46,510 bases of DNA from Eisenbergiella porci (GTDB taxonomy: Bacteria > Bacillota > Clostridia > Lachnospirales > Lachnospiraceae), in the NCBI RefSeq assembly GCF_009696275.1, contig NZ_VUMI01000046.1, forward strand, positions 1 to 46,510, written 5' to 3'. Below the pieces are notes generated by a model that saw nothing but the letters and a program-made list of their open reading frames with translations, ran no database searches and was not told where the DNA came from. This document shows, one piece after another, positions 1 to 8,310 of this stretch; position 1 is the first letter of the stretch, and each line of letters starts with the position of its first letter. Both the position numbers and the translations under genes were made by a program.

Positions 1-104
1 TTTGAATTACATTTTAAAATCCCATGGCAATGGGTTTATTAAGGTTACCCTTTTTTACATCAGCTGCTTGAAAAAAACTTTGTAAACATTTTTCATTTTA
101 CCTA

Positions 105-132
105 TTGACATTTCTTAGCTGGACTTTATATC
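105..132 (+). promoter_or_regulatory. Putative sigma-A promoter of the cysteine-rich gene
   Basis: A TTGACA at 105-110 is followed after 16 bases by TATATC at 127-132. The first gene starts at 236, which would leave a leader of about 95 bases. Only the consensus match supports this. Confidence 0.45.
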
Positions 133-235
133 CACTTCGCGTTCACTGGCTTTACAATAAATATATTTCCAACACTGAACAAAAAGAAGCGGGATGCATA
201 GGATATAGTAAGTATTTTTATAAGGAGCATTCCAT

Positions 236-1174
236 ATGCCTAACTGCAAATCCAAAAACTGCAAATGCTGCTCAAAAAGATATGTCAGCTGCGGTATTGA
301 CAAAAAAGGCAACTGCCTGGATGTCTGCACGGATCCTATCTGCGGTGACCCGGACTGTCTTACGGTCCTGACCCCGGTTGTATATGATGAGCTTGGTATC
401 AACCTCTGCCGGAATATCCCGCTGGAGCCGCCCTCCACAAATGTAGAAAGCATTTCCGTACAGGTTATGGATATCACATTTGAAACCTGCGGCGACGCAG
501 CCGTATCCGCTGTCCCGATCAGCGGAAGGCCCAACTGCTATCTTGTGACGCTGACTAATCTGCAGGTTGTTTTTTTCGTAACTTTTTACGACTGTGCAAA
601 ACGGGTACTCTGTACACAGACCGTATGCGCAAACTACCTGCCCTATGACGAGTCCTCCGCAGACTACGAATACATGGATGAAGATACCAATCCCTCCTCT
701 GTGGAACTGGAAATTTATGCACCTTACGGCGTAGCCCATGCCGATACGGCCGATCTCCCGGCTATTGTCCACGTTATCGGCTTCGGAGCCTGCAATACCT
801 CGCTGACCCAGGGACTGAACCTGATTGCAATCCCCAAGGTCCTTAACTATGATACAGAAGATGATATTGCCACAATCGGGCTGAGCGTTATCCTGAAATC
901 CGTTTATTTCTCCCAGTATAAGCTTCCCCACAATGGAAAAGCGGTGGTCCCCAAGGCCTGTACCCGTCCTACGGATGATACTATCTGCCTTGATTTTGTA
1001 TGCGGTGATCTTCTTGATCTGGCCATTAAACCGCTGGAGCTGGGCCCGCCCAAATACGAAGAGACTCTTAAGGATTCCTGCGATGTCCCCTGTGACGTTC
1101 CCTGCGACCCCTGCTGCGCCGCCACACCAGGTTCCAAGGGCTGCAAGCAGACGCCGACGGCGGAAAACGACTGA
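236..1174 (+). CDS. Cysteine-rich protein of unknown function
   Basis: I do not recognise this 312-residue protein. The ATG is preceded by TAAGGAG about nine bases upstream. The first 45 residues are very rich in cysteine (CKSKNCKCCSK, then further CxxxC-type pairs), and the C-terminus has another cluster built on repeats of CDVPC and DPCC. The middle (about residues 70-250) alternates hydrophobic and polar stretches as in beta-rich domains. No signal peptide or membrane segment is evident. Cysteine clusters at both ends are typical of spore-coat, exosporium or metal-binding proteins of clostridia, so a spore-surface role is possible. It appears to be transcribed alone from its own promoter. 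Confidence 0.75.
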   Translation: MPNCKSKNCKCCSKRYVSCGIDKKGNCLDVCTDPICGDPDCLTVLTPVVYDELGINLCRNIPLEPPSTNVESISVQVMDITFETCGDAAVSAVPISGRPNCYLVTLTNLQVVFFVTFYDCAKRVLCTQTVCANYLPYDESSADYEYMDEDTNPSSVELEIYAPYGVAHADTADLPAIVHVIGFGACNTSLTQGLNLIAIPKVLNYDTEDDIATIGLSVILKSVYFSQYKLPHNGKAVVPKACTRPTDDTICLDFVCGDLLDLAIKPLELGPPKYEETLKDSCDVPCDVPCDPCCAATPGSKGCKQTPTAEND

Positions 1175-1376
1175 CCTTCCGGCAGCAGAAGGGTGCTGCT
1201 AAACCAGCACCTTTCAAGCTGCGGTTCAGCCATACAAAAATGATTGCCCAACTGCCTTCAGCGCTCCGCTTTCCATGGCCAATCCGTCCATTCCTTTCCA
1301 CATGGCAAAACTGCTGCCTTATTTTACTTTTTTGTCGCCCGGAACGGTAAAGTATGATAAAATCAGTAGAAAAGAC

Positions 1377-1406
1377 ATAACTGTTATATATTAAACAAAC
1401 AGTTAT
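1377..1406. promoter_or_regulatory. Inverted repeat upstream of the transglutaminase gene
   Basis: ATAACTGTT (1377-1385) and AACAGTTAT (1398-1406) form perfect 9-base arms around a 12-base AT-rich spacer, about 70 bases before the next start codon. It could be an operator. The rest of the 302-base gap from 1175 to 1476 shows nothing clear apart from an A/T-rich stretch at about 1345-1410 that may contain the promoter. Confidence 0.4.
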
Positions 1407-1476
1407 TAAACCTGCCCATTTGCCGCCGGGCTCAGGCGGATACCAGTGCTCTCCCCAGCAAAAGAAAGGACATGCC

Positions 1477-2865
1477 ATGACTATCAATGATAAAATCCCG
1501 TATCTGTCAACCCCGCTCCCGGAAGATATCCTGCGTTTTAGCAGGGCCGGATATTTTTCAAAGGCGCTTTCCCTCATCGAAGGCTATCTGGCTGAAGATA
1601 TTCCCGAAGCCCTCCGGGGACGTCTGGAGCTGGAAAAAATCAGGCTTATCCACCTTCCCGCGGATTTTCCCTACACCTATCCACAGGCAATGGCGCTCAT
1701 CCATGAAACCATTCCTGATTTTACCGACGAAGAATTTGCCGCCCTGGAGGATGCCGGACGAATTGACTGTCTTTTTGTGGAGGGGGAGAAAAAATATTTT
1801 TCCCGTTTCTTTGAAACGCTCACCGCCACCCACCCGGACATCGCAGCACGCTCCAATCCCTCGCTTACCCTGGAAGCCGTCCGCAAAGCGCAGTTCCGAC
1901 GGGAAACCATGAAAAAGATCATGGAAGACGGCGGACTGCAGTATCACATCCATCTCCGGGCCGGACTGCAGGTCAAAGACGAATTCTTTGCCCCCGGAAA
2001 GGAAATGCTTGTCCACCTTCCCTTCCCCAAGGAAAGCAGCCCTACCTCCCACATCCGCATTCTCCGGACAAGCCATAATCCTACCGCGCTCGCGCCCGTG
2101 GATGCGCCGTCCCGGACCATCGCCTTCCGGACCACGCTTACGGAAAACGCCGCCTTCTGGGTGGAATATGAATATGACAGTACGATACGTTATCAGAAGC
2201 CCGAGCCCGACGGGGTATCCCCCCTGCAGCCGGACTTTGATACGGACGAAGTGCTTCCCCACATCCGCTTCACGCCCTTTTTACGTTCTCTTGCAGAGGA
2301 AATCACCGGCAGTGAAACCAATCCTCTTTGCAAAGCGGAAAAAATATATGACTACATCACCACCCACGTGAAATATTCCTTCATGAAAGAATATTTTCTG
2401 CTGGATGATATCCCGGAATACTGCGCCATCAACCGGAAGGGGGACTGCGGTGTCCAGGCGCTGCTTTTCATCACCCTCTGCCGTATCGCAGGAATCCCTG
2501 CGCGCTGGCAGTCCGGGCTGTCCGCCACGCCGGAATCCATTGGCCCCCACGACTGGGCACAGTTCTATATCGCCCCTTACGGCTGGCTGCATGCCGACCT
2601 CTCCTTTGGCGGAAGCGCCTTCCGCGCCGGGGATGAGGAACGCAGGAAATTCTATTTCTGCAATCTGGATCCCTTCCGCATGGTTGCCAATACGGAGTTT
2701 CAGGCGCCGCTGCTTCCCGAAAAGAAAGGGCTGCGGGCAGATCCCTATGATAACCAGGTAGGGGAATGTGAGATTGAAGGCGTGGGGCTTTATACCACAC
2801 AGTTTGAATATTTCCACCAGATGATCGATATCCATCCGGTTCCCTGCGATTTCCCGGAGGAGTAA
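1477..2865 (+). CDS. Transglutaminase-like domain protein
   Basis: This 462-residue protein carries a transglutaminase/protease-like core near its C-terminus. The likely catalytic triad is Cys324 (in KGDCG), His358 (in PHDW) and Asp374 (in HADLSFG), in the order and spacing of that superfamily. The first 300 residues are not recognised. They include a helical start and a beta-rich middle as in other bacterial proteins of this type. I chose the ATG at 1477 because AAAGAAAGGA lies just upstream; an in-frame ATG at 1420 has no ribosome site. There is no signal peptide, so it should act in the cytoplasm as a peptidase or amide-processing enzyme of unknown substrate. It appears monocistronic and is followed by palindromes and a strong terminator. 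Confidence 0.85.
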   Translation: MTINDKIPYLSTPLPEDILRFSRAGYFSKALSLIEGYLAEDIPEALRGRLELEKIRLIHLPADFPYTYPQAMALIHETIPDFTDEEFAALEDAGRIDCLFVEGEKKYFSRFFETLTATHPDIAARSNPSLTLEAVRKAQFRRETMKKIMEDGGLQYHIHLRAGLQVKDEFFAPGKEMLVHLPFPKESSPTSHIRILRTSHNPTALAPVDAPSRTIAFRTTLTENAAFWVEYEYDSTIRYQKPEPDGVSPLQPDFDTDEVLPHIRFTPFLRSLAEEITGSETNPLCKAEKIYDYITTHVKYSFMKEYFLLDDIPEYCAINRKGDCGVQALLFITLCRIAGIPARWQSGLSATPESIGPHDWAQFYIAPYGWLHADLSFGGSAFRAGDEERRKFYFCNLDPFRMVANTEFQAPLLPEKKGLRADPYDNQVGECEIEGVGLYTTQFEYFHQMIDIHPVPCDFPEE

Positions 2866-3014
2866 AGACGTGACGGAAGCTGCCCCTGGAAACCATTTTT
2901 AAGCTGGATGCCATTCGGAAGACATCCCGGAAGCCGTTTTTAAGCCGGAAGCTATGAAGCCGGGCTTATTCTTCCGGCCTAAAAACGCTGCCGGCATCAA
3001 GGTGCCTGCGGCAA

Positions 3015-3048
3015 TCAAATACTCCGCTGCAAGCAGCGGGGTATTTGA
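3015..3048. terminator. Long perfect hairpin downstream of the transglutaminase gene
   Basis: TCAAATAC plus CCGCTG pairs with CAGCGG plus GTATTTGA across a CAAG loop, with one T-G wobble, giving 15 stem pairs. No T tract follows on the plus strand, so it may be an RNA-processing or intergenic repeat element rather than a simple terminator. Confidence 0.45.
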
Positions 3049-3062
3049 CCCTCGCGGCAGTC

Positions 3063-3094
3063 GCCAAATATCCATGCAAGCATGGCTACTTGGC
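3063..3094. repeat. Imperfect palindrome in the intergenic structured block
   Basis: Arms at 3063-3077 and 3080-3094 match in 13 of 15 positions (GCCAAATATCCATGC against GCATGGCTACTTGGC). It lies between the hairpin at 3015 and the terminator at 3112. Together these make a block of about 200 bases of near-continuous secondary structure between two convergent genes. It resembles dispersed intergenic palindromic repeats, but I see only one copy in the window. Confidence 0.45.
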
Positions 3095-3111
3095 TCGTTG
3101 CTCGCGGGAAT

Positions 3112-3211
3112 AAAAAAAGACCGTATTGTACCGGCGCATCCACCGTCCCGAAGACGGCGGCGCGCCGGTTTCCTGCCGTCATGCGGTCAGGAAATGCAAT
3201 CGGTCTTTTTT
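3112..3211. terminator. Branched bidirectional terminator
   Basis: An outer stem of AAAAAAGACCG (with ATTG at 3125-3128) pairs with CAAT (3197-3200) plus CGGTCTTTTTT. It encloses two further hairpins: ACCGGCGC (3130-3137) with GCGCCGGT (3162-3169), which itself contains CCGTC/GACGG, and TTTCCTG (3169-3175) with CAGGAAA (3188-3194). The result is a three-way junction with A and T tracts in the order needed for termination on both strands. It sits between the plus-strand transglutaminase gene and the minus-strand rhaM operon. Confidence 0.75.
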
Positions 3212-3238
3212 CATTCCAAGTTTACAGCCGGTGTTTCC

Positions 3239-3550
3239 TCAGTCCAGATGAAACACTGTCTGTAAGTCAATGCTCACCGGGCTGTTGTCAGGGTTTGTTT
3301 CCATGATATCAGCCATATAATCCCACCATTTTCTGTTGATGGCGGTATCCGCGCCTTTGGCCCAAAGCTCCTCGTCCTCTATCTCTATGTAACCAAACAG
3401 CGTCAGCGTTTCCTTATCCAGGAATATTGTATAGTTCTTTCCGCCATGCTCATGAATCATGTCCTTCATTTCCGGCCAGAGCAGGTTATGCCTTCTTTCA
3501 TACTCCGCTTCCTGTCCTTCATACAGCTTCATTTTAAATCCTTTTACCAT
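3239..3550 (-). CDS. rhaM: L-rhamnose mutarotase
   Basis: This 103-residue protein belongs to the RhaM family, which interconverts the alpha and beta anomers of L-rhamnose. Supporting features are the small single-domain size, His21 in YERRHNLLWPEM (position of the catalytic His of RhaM), YTIFLD and FGYIE strands, and the KWWDYMADIM segment near the end. The ATG at 3550 follows AGGAGG with ideal spacing, so a longer upstream reading is not used. It is the last gene of the kduI-to-rhaM cluster, 80 bases after the lyase gene, which suggests that the glycan handled contains rhamnose. A general aldose mutarotase role within the family is also possible. Confidence 0.88.
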   Translation of the reverse strand: MVKGFKMKLYEGQEAEYERRHNLLWPEMKDMIHEHGGKNYTIFLDKETLTLFGYIEIEDEELWAKGADTAINRKWWDYMADIMETNPDNSPVSIDLQTVFHLD

Positions 3551-3630
3551 TTTTATGCCTCCTGCATATCGCAGGCCTGCCTGCGATACTGCCTTAATAA
3601 GTAGTTTAAAGGGAACTTGCCTGCAAAATA

Positions 3631-5418
3631 TTACTTCAGGATTTTTTCCACACGGAACCTGCATGTTCTTTTTTCCGCGGCCGGATCTGCCGGCACCTCC
3701 CAGCTGATGCAGTACACGTTTTCCTCCAGGCCCTTGTGGTTCATGTGCTTTTTCTGCTCCCAGCGGATGCTGCCTTCCAGCTCCTCCACCGTGATCAGGC
3801 ATGCATATTTTTCACCTTCGATCCGTATGGTATTGCCTTTTGCAACGGGGACAAACTGCGTTACAAGGTTCTCACTCATGGGAACCGGCTCCGAAGACTC
3901 CGGCGCTCCCCCGGGCAGCTTTGCCGCCGTGAGGCAGTCCTCCACGCAAAGGGTTTCCATCGCACAGTCATAACGGAGCGTACGCGTAAGCTCCTTCACC
4001 TTATCATTTCCATAAGCGCCCGCAAAGGAAATGATGGTTTCTCCCCTGCCGTCCGCTTCAAAGCGGCTGCAGGAATATTCCCCGCCTTCCTTCTGTCCTT
4101 CGCCGTCAATCACCGGAACGCTGTGTCCAAAGGAATTATTGCAGAGGATCCGGTACCTGCCCTCATGAAAATATTCCTTCGTATACTCTCCTGCGCCCAG
4201 ATCCGTCAGCAGCATTTCATCTCCCACAAGGTAGAAAAAGCTTCCCACGTCATTATGGTTGTGAGGCTCTCCGTTATTGCCGCCCTTGGCCGCCATACCG
4301 CCGCCGGAAGCGCCTTTGCAGATACTCCACTGGGCATCGGCAAGCACGTCGCAGCCGCGCTCCTCCCCGTTTTTCTCCGCCTGGGGAAGGGCGCCCTTTT
4401 CCGCCCGTTCCAGATACTGCTGTGTCCAGAGCACATCCCTTATGTTGGCCATAAAACGGTAGCAGCTGTCCCCGTCGAAGCCGCCCGCACAGGACACGGG
4501 AGGAATCTCCATCCCGGCATAACGCATGGCAAGGAAGCATGTCAGTCCCATCTTATATTTGTCCCTGCTGTCGCCGTCGGAAAAGCTGAGCGTCCTGCCT
4601 GACGGGAAAAAGCATTTCTGCTGGAAGAGGGCGATCTGCCTGCATTTTTCCTGATCCATCAGATCTGTCTTTCCTTCCGTATACCGGTAAAGCATATCGG
4701 CAAAACCGGTATAGTAGGTCATACCATATACGAAATAGCTCAATCCCTCCATACATGCGCCGTCATCGGAAAAACCGCCGATATAGGAACGAAGGGAACG
4801 CTCCAGACGCTCCAGCAGCGGCTGCAGCCGTTCCGGCTCCTCCTGCATCAGGGAGAGCGCCGCGCAGCCGATGCTGCCGCAGCATACCGCATTCCAGTTA
4901 TTGTCGCCGCCTTCCCAGAAATTATAGGGCGGCCGGGAATTCATAAAAGGCTCCAGGATACGGCGGAAAACATTGTCCCGTACCTTTTTCCGCAGGCTTT
5001 CCGGCAGCCGGTCTCCCACCAGGCTGATGATCTCAGCCAGAGCCTGGGCTGTTTCGGAGGCGAACAAATCCACGCGGATACGCCAGTCCGGATCACTGTC
5101 CCTCTCCACATGGGCGGGCAGCGCCCAGCATTCCTCTTCACAGATCCCATCCAGAACCTCTTCCAGCTTATGCAGGTATTCCGGCTTTCCTTCCAATATG
5201 GAAAGGCAGCCGAACACCGCCAGCATCTTGCGTCTGGTAAAATACACTTCTTCATAAATCAGCCGGTTCCCTGTCTTCTCATAAAGGGCAAACAGTTCCT
5301 CTCCGGCCACCGGCATGGGCTGATCCATCATCTCAGCCGCATGTGCTCTCATACATTCACAATAGGCCTCCAGATAGGCCTTTATCTCTTCTGTCCGCAC
5401 CTGTTTCTGCTCCGTCAT
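3631..5418 (-). CDS. Heparinase II/III family protein (putative uronide lyase)
   Basis: A 595-residue cytoplasmic protein with the two-domain architecture of heparinase II/III-like polysaccharide lyases. The N-terminal helical toroid contains FWEGGDNNWNAV (about residues 167-178), and the C-terminal beta domain begins near HNHNDVGSFFYLVGD (from about residue 386), both family hallmarks. These enzymes cleave uronate-containing glycans by beta-elimination. No signal peptide is seen, so it probably acts on imported oligosaccharides. I chose the ATG at 5418 because GGGAG lies six bases upstream, the same context as kduI; an ATG at 5430 is less well placed. Lying in line with kduI and kduD, it likely supplies the unsaturated uronate that they process. 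The exact substrate is unknown. Confidence 0.85.
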   Translation of the reverse strand: MTEQKQVRTEEIKAYLEAYCECMRAHAAEMMDQPMPVAGEELFALYEKTGNRLIYEEVYFTRRKMLAVFGCLSILEGKPEYLHKLEEVLDGICEEECWALPAHVERDSDPDWRIRVDLFASETAQALAEIISLVGDRLPESLRKKVRDNVFRRILEPFMNSRPPYNFWEGGDNNWNAVCCGSIGCAALSLMQEEPERLQPLLERLERSLRSYIGGFSDDGACMEGLSYFVYGMTYYTGFADMLYRYTEGKTDLMDQEKCRQIALFQQKCFFPSGRTLSFSDGDSRDKYKMGLTCFLAMRYAGMEIPPVSCAGGFDGDSCYRFMANIRDVLWTQQYLERAEKGALPQAEKNGEERGCDVLADAQWSICKGASGGGMAAKGGNNGEPHNHNDVGSFFYLVGDEMLLTDLGAGEYTKEYFHEGRYRILCNNSFGHSVPVIDGEGQKEGGEYSCSRFEADGRGETIISFAGAYGNDKVKELTRTLRYDCAMETLCVEDCLTAAKLPGGAPESSEPVPMSENLVTQFVPVAKGNTIRIEGEKYACLITVEELEGSIRWEQKKHMNHKGLEENVYCISWEVPADPAAEKRTCRFRVEKILK

Positions 5419-5490
5419 TTCTGCTCCCATCTGCGCACCGCAGCGCGCATATAACTAAAACCGCCCGCCGGTCAGGCCTCCGCAAGGTTA

Positions 5491-5527
5491 CGTCCGGCAG
5501 CCGGCGTTTTTTTCCGACAGCCGGACG
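5491..5527. terminator. Inverted repeat between the discoidin and lyase genes
   Basis: CGTCCGGC (5491-5498) pairs with GCCGGACG (5520-5527) around a 21-base loop containing a T run. It may attenuate or process the operon mRNA. The signal is weak. Confidence 0.35.
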
Positions 5528-5585
5528 GCTTTCATTCAGCATCCGAAGGTTCTTTTTCCGGCTTTCCCTCTGTATCAGGCGCGCG

Positions 5586-6377
5586 TCAGTTGCCTGCGGC
5601 CTCTTTGCCGTACACCTCGATCTGTGTCAGGGCCGGGAAAGGAGACGGATCATCCGCTTTGATTAAGTCGCCCATTTCCAGCCAGGTAATGGTTTTCTTT
5701 TCAAAAGTAAAGGTATGGGGAAGCACCGATTTTTCCATGGGAAGCTGCATTTCGCTTCCGTCTGAAAATGTGATTTTCCCGTCCACCCACCAGTTGTCGT
5801 GGGGGAAATCTGCCCTGGTATACAAAACAATGGTATCCACCTCAACCGGACGGCCGAAATCCAGACGGATCCTGGCGTCATCCTGGCGGTTAATTCCCCA
5901 GGAAGCATAGGGCCACGCCCCATGGGAACGGTTTTCCGTCACGCCGTCAATGGCATTCATCGCCGCAAAAACGGACTCTCCCCTTGTTTCCACATTGGCA
6001 GAAGCCCTGGGATAGCAGACCTCATTGCCGTGCTGGTCATTTACATTCAGCGCCAGATTGCGGTAGGCGCCGATTTCATAAGCCCTGGCCTTTTTCACAC
6101 ACAGAAGGTGCCTGTCCCCGGAAAACACCTTGGGGGAATAGCAGATTCTTTTTTCACCGAAGGGGATGGTATATTCATAAGTATCCGTCAGGTAAACCAG
6201 GGATTTTCCCAGCGCATCATCCACCTGAAGCCAGAGGAAGCAGTTTTTCTCCGTGGTCTCCACCAGGATTTTATCCCCCTCCTCATATGCACTCAGCACG
6301 GCCAGGCTGGTTTCCTCTTCCCCGCTGCTCATGCATTTTACCTGCCGGTCTTTATCGATCACTTTTAATGTCAGCAA
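5586..6377 (-). CDS. F5/8 type C (discoidin) domain protein
   Basis: A 263-residue protein. The C-terminal half (about residues 120-260) reads as a galactose-binding-like discoidin fold: AMNAIDGVTEN, ASWGINRQDDARIRLDFGRPVEVDTIVLY, and a final LTQIEVYG strand. The first 110 residues are beta-rich and unrecognised. Translation appears to start at TTG 6377, which is preceded by AGGAGGG at good spacing; the ATGs lie far inside. There is no signal peptide, which is unusual for a carbohydrate-binding module and suggests an intracellular partner or enzyme for the neighbouring lyase. It lies between kduD (after a 237-base gap) and the lyase gene (167-base gap). Confidence 0.7.
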   Translation of the reverse strand: MLTLKVIDKDRQVKCMSSGEEETSLAVLSAYEEGDKILVETTEKNCFLWLQVDDALGKSLVYLTDTYEYTIPFGEKRICYSPKVFSGDRHLLCVKKARAYEIGAYRNLALNVNDQHGNEVCYPRASANVETRGESVFAAMNAIDGVTENRSHGAWPYASWGINRQDDARIRLDFGRPVEVDTIVLYTRADFPHDNWWVDGKITFSDGSEMQLPMEKSVLPHTFTFEKKTITWLEMGDLIKADDPSPFPALTQIEVYGKEAAGN

Positions 6378-6413
6378 GATTTTTCCCTCCTAAATCAAGA
6401 AAAACGGCAGAAG

Positions 6414-6445
6414 CCGCAACGATCCGGATAACCGGACTGTTGCGG
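6414..6445. terminator. Hairpin downstream of kduD
   Basis: CCGCAAC and GTTGCGG enclose a CCGG-ATAA-CCGG inner hairpin with a symmetric three-base internal loop. It lies in the gap between kduD and the discoidin gene and has no clear T tract, so partial termination or mRNA processing is the likely role. Confidence 0.4.
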
Positions 6446-6517
6446 ATATCCGGCCATTTCAAAATCGCTGCGCGATAGGCCGGATGCTTGCTGCCGCCAT
6501 GTTTTCATACGATACGC

Positions 6518-6544
6518 GTAACTGTCCAGTACACTCACAGTTAC
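6518..6544. promoter_or_regulatory. GTAACTGT inverted repeat in the kduD downstream gap
   Basis: GTAACTGT (6518-6525) and ACAGTTAC (6537-6544) are perfect 8-base arms with an 11-base spacer. The same AACNGTT core recurs in other gaps of the window. Function unknown. Confidence 0.35.
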
Positions 6545-6614
6545 CGTTCCACAGCTTACCCTGATGCTTGCCGTGTCTTCTTGCCGGGACTGTCTGCCGG
6601 GGCTATAGGGCTGC

Positions 6615-7418
6615 TTACTGGGGCTGTTTTCCGATGTAAGCCAGGATACCGCCGTCTACGTAAAGTACATGTCCGTTTACGAAGTTGGAAGCATCGGATG
6701 CCAGGAATACGGCAGGTCCCTGCAGATCTGCGGTGTCTCCCCATCGTGCGGCAGGAGTCTTTGCAATAATGAACTGATCGAAGGGATGTCTGCTTCCATC
6801 AGGCTGGATTTCACGCAGGGGCGCAGTCTGGGGTGTGGCAATATAGCCGGGCCCGATGCCGTTGCACTGAATGTTGTATTCGCCATATTCGGATGCAATA
6901 TTTCTGGTGAGCATCTTCAGACCGCCCTTGGCAGCCGCATAAGCGGAAACGGTTTCACGGCCCAGCTCGCTCATCATGGAGCAGATGTTGATAATCTTGC
7001 CGTGGCCCTTCTTAATCATGCCGGGAATTACGGCCTTGGATACGATGAAAGGAGCATTTAAGTCCACGTCGATTACCTGACGGAACTGATCAGCGGACAT
7101 CTCCAGCATGGGGATACGTTTGATGATACCTGCATTGTTTACCAGGATATCGATTACGCCCACTTCTTCTTCAATCTTCTTAACCATTTCCGTTACCGCT
7201 TCTTCATTGGTAACATCGCACACATAGCCGTGTGCTTCGATTCCCTCTTCCTTGTAAGCGGCCAATCCCTTGTCCACCAGCTCCTGCTTGATATCGTTGA
7301 AAACGATGGTCGCGCCGGCCTGGGCATAAGCGGTTGCAATCGCAAAACCGATGCCGTAGGATGCGCCTGTAACGAGAGCCACCTTGCCTTCCAGTGAAAA
7401 ATCATTCAAAATTCCCAT
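6615..7418 (-). CDS. kduD: SDR oxidoreductase, 2-dehydro-3-deoxy-D-gluconate 5-dehydrogenase / gluconate 5-dehydrogenase type
   Basis: A 267-residue classical short-chain dehydrogenase. The cofactor motif TGASYGIG is at 17-24, NNAG at 94-97, and the catalytic set is Ser147, Tyr160 and Lys164 (YAAAK). Sequence alone fits the gluconate 5-dehydrogenase/KduD group. The kduI gene ending 28 bases upstream favours the KduD role, reduction of 2,5-diketo-3-deoxygluconate to 2-keto-3-deoxygluconate. The ATG follows AAGGAGGAAAC. It is the second gene of the operon. The next steps, KDG kinase and KDPG aldolase, are not in the window. Confidence 0.88.
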   Translation of the reverse strand: MGILNDFSLEGKVALVTGASYGIGFAIATAYAQAGATIVFNDIKQELVDKGLAAYKEEGIEAHGYVCDVTNEEAVTEMVKKIEEEVGVIDILVNNAGIIKRIPMLEMSADQFRQVIDVDLNAPFIVSKAVIPGMIKKGHGKIINICSMMSELGRETVSAYAAAKGGLKMLTRNIASEYGEYNIQCNGIGPGYIATPQTAPLREIQPDGSRHPFDQFIIAKTPAARWGDTADLQGPAVFLASDASNFVNGHVLYVDGGILAYIGKQPQ

Positions 7419-7446
7419 TTTTGTTTCCTCCTTATATGAAATAAAA

Positions 7447-8310
7447 TTACATCAGTTCCGTCATTTTAACGCCGTCCATGTCATCGAAATCCTGATTTTC
7501 CCCGACCATGCCCCAGATAAAGGTATAGGCTCTGGAGCCGCTGCCGGAATGGATGGACCAGCTGGGTGAAATCACCGCTTCTTCATTTCTTACCACAATA
7601 TGTCTTGTTTCTGTGGGCTCTCCCATGTAATGCATCACGAAAGCATCCTCGGGAAGGTCAAAATAGAGGTAAACCTCCATCCTTCTGTCATGGGTATGGC
7701 AGGGCATGGTATTCCATACGCTGCCCGGTTTCAGGGAGGTCATTCCCATTACCAGCTGACAGCTTTCCACCTGGCCGGGAAGAATGTATTTGCAGATAAC
7801 TCTGTGATTGGATTCCTCCAGGCTGCCCAGTTCCACCTTATTTTCATCCTTAATGATGACCACGCCGTCTTCCGGTGTGCCTTCCCGCTTAATCAGCACG
7901 GTGGGGTAGGTTGTATGCGCGGGAGCGCTGTTTAAATAAAATTTTGCAGGATTTCCTGCATCTACGCTTTCAAAGCTGATGTCCCTGGAACCCATGCCTA
8001 TGTACATGCCTTCTCTGGAAGCCACTTCATAAACTCTGCCGTCAACGGTAATTCTTCCTGCGCCGCCGATATTGATAACGCCCAGCTCTCTTCTCTGCAG
8101 GAAATATTCCGCACGAAGCTCGTCTCCTGCCGTAAGTTCCAGCTTCTTTGCAACCGGAGTTGCCGTTCCCGTAATAATACGGTCAATGTGGCTGTATACC
8201 AGCTTGATTTCATCTGCCGGGAAAAGCCCCTGAATCAGGAACTCCTCACGCAGTCTTTCTGTTGTGTAATGCTTTACGTCTCTGGGTGATGATGCCGTTC
8301 TTAATTCCAT
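7447..8310 (-). CDS. kduI: 5-dehydro-4-deoxy-D-glucuronate isomerase
   Basis: A 287-residue cupin enzyme, about the usual KduI length. It isomerises 5-keto-4-deoxyuronate, the product of unsaturated uronate released by lyases, to 2,5-diketo-3-deoxygluconate. The metal ligands His205, His207, Glu212 and His254 are all present, with the same spacing as His196, His198, Glu203 and His245 of the E. coli enzyme. The start at 8310 follows GGGAGCAGAA, the same context used by the lyase gene. It is the first gene of the locus and is divergent from an AraC regulator, which probably controls it. Confidence 0.94.
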   Translation of the reverse strand: MELRTASSPRDVKHYTTERLREEFLIQGLFPADEIKLVYSHIDRIITGTATPVAKKLELTAGDELRAEYFLQRRELGVINIGGAGRITVDGRVYEVASREGMYIGMGSRDISFESVDAGNPAKFYLNSAPAHTTYPTVLIKREGTPEDGVVIIKDENKVELGSLEESNHRVICKYILPGQVESCQLVMGMTSLKPGSVWNTMPCHTHDRRMEVYLYFDLPEDAFVMHYMGEPTETRHIVVRNEEAVISPSWSIHSGSGSRAYTFIWGMVGENQDFDDMDGVKMTELM

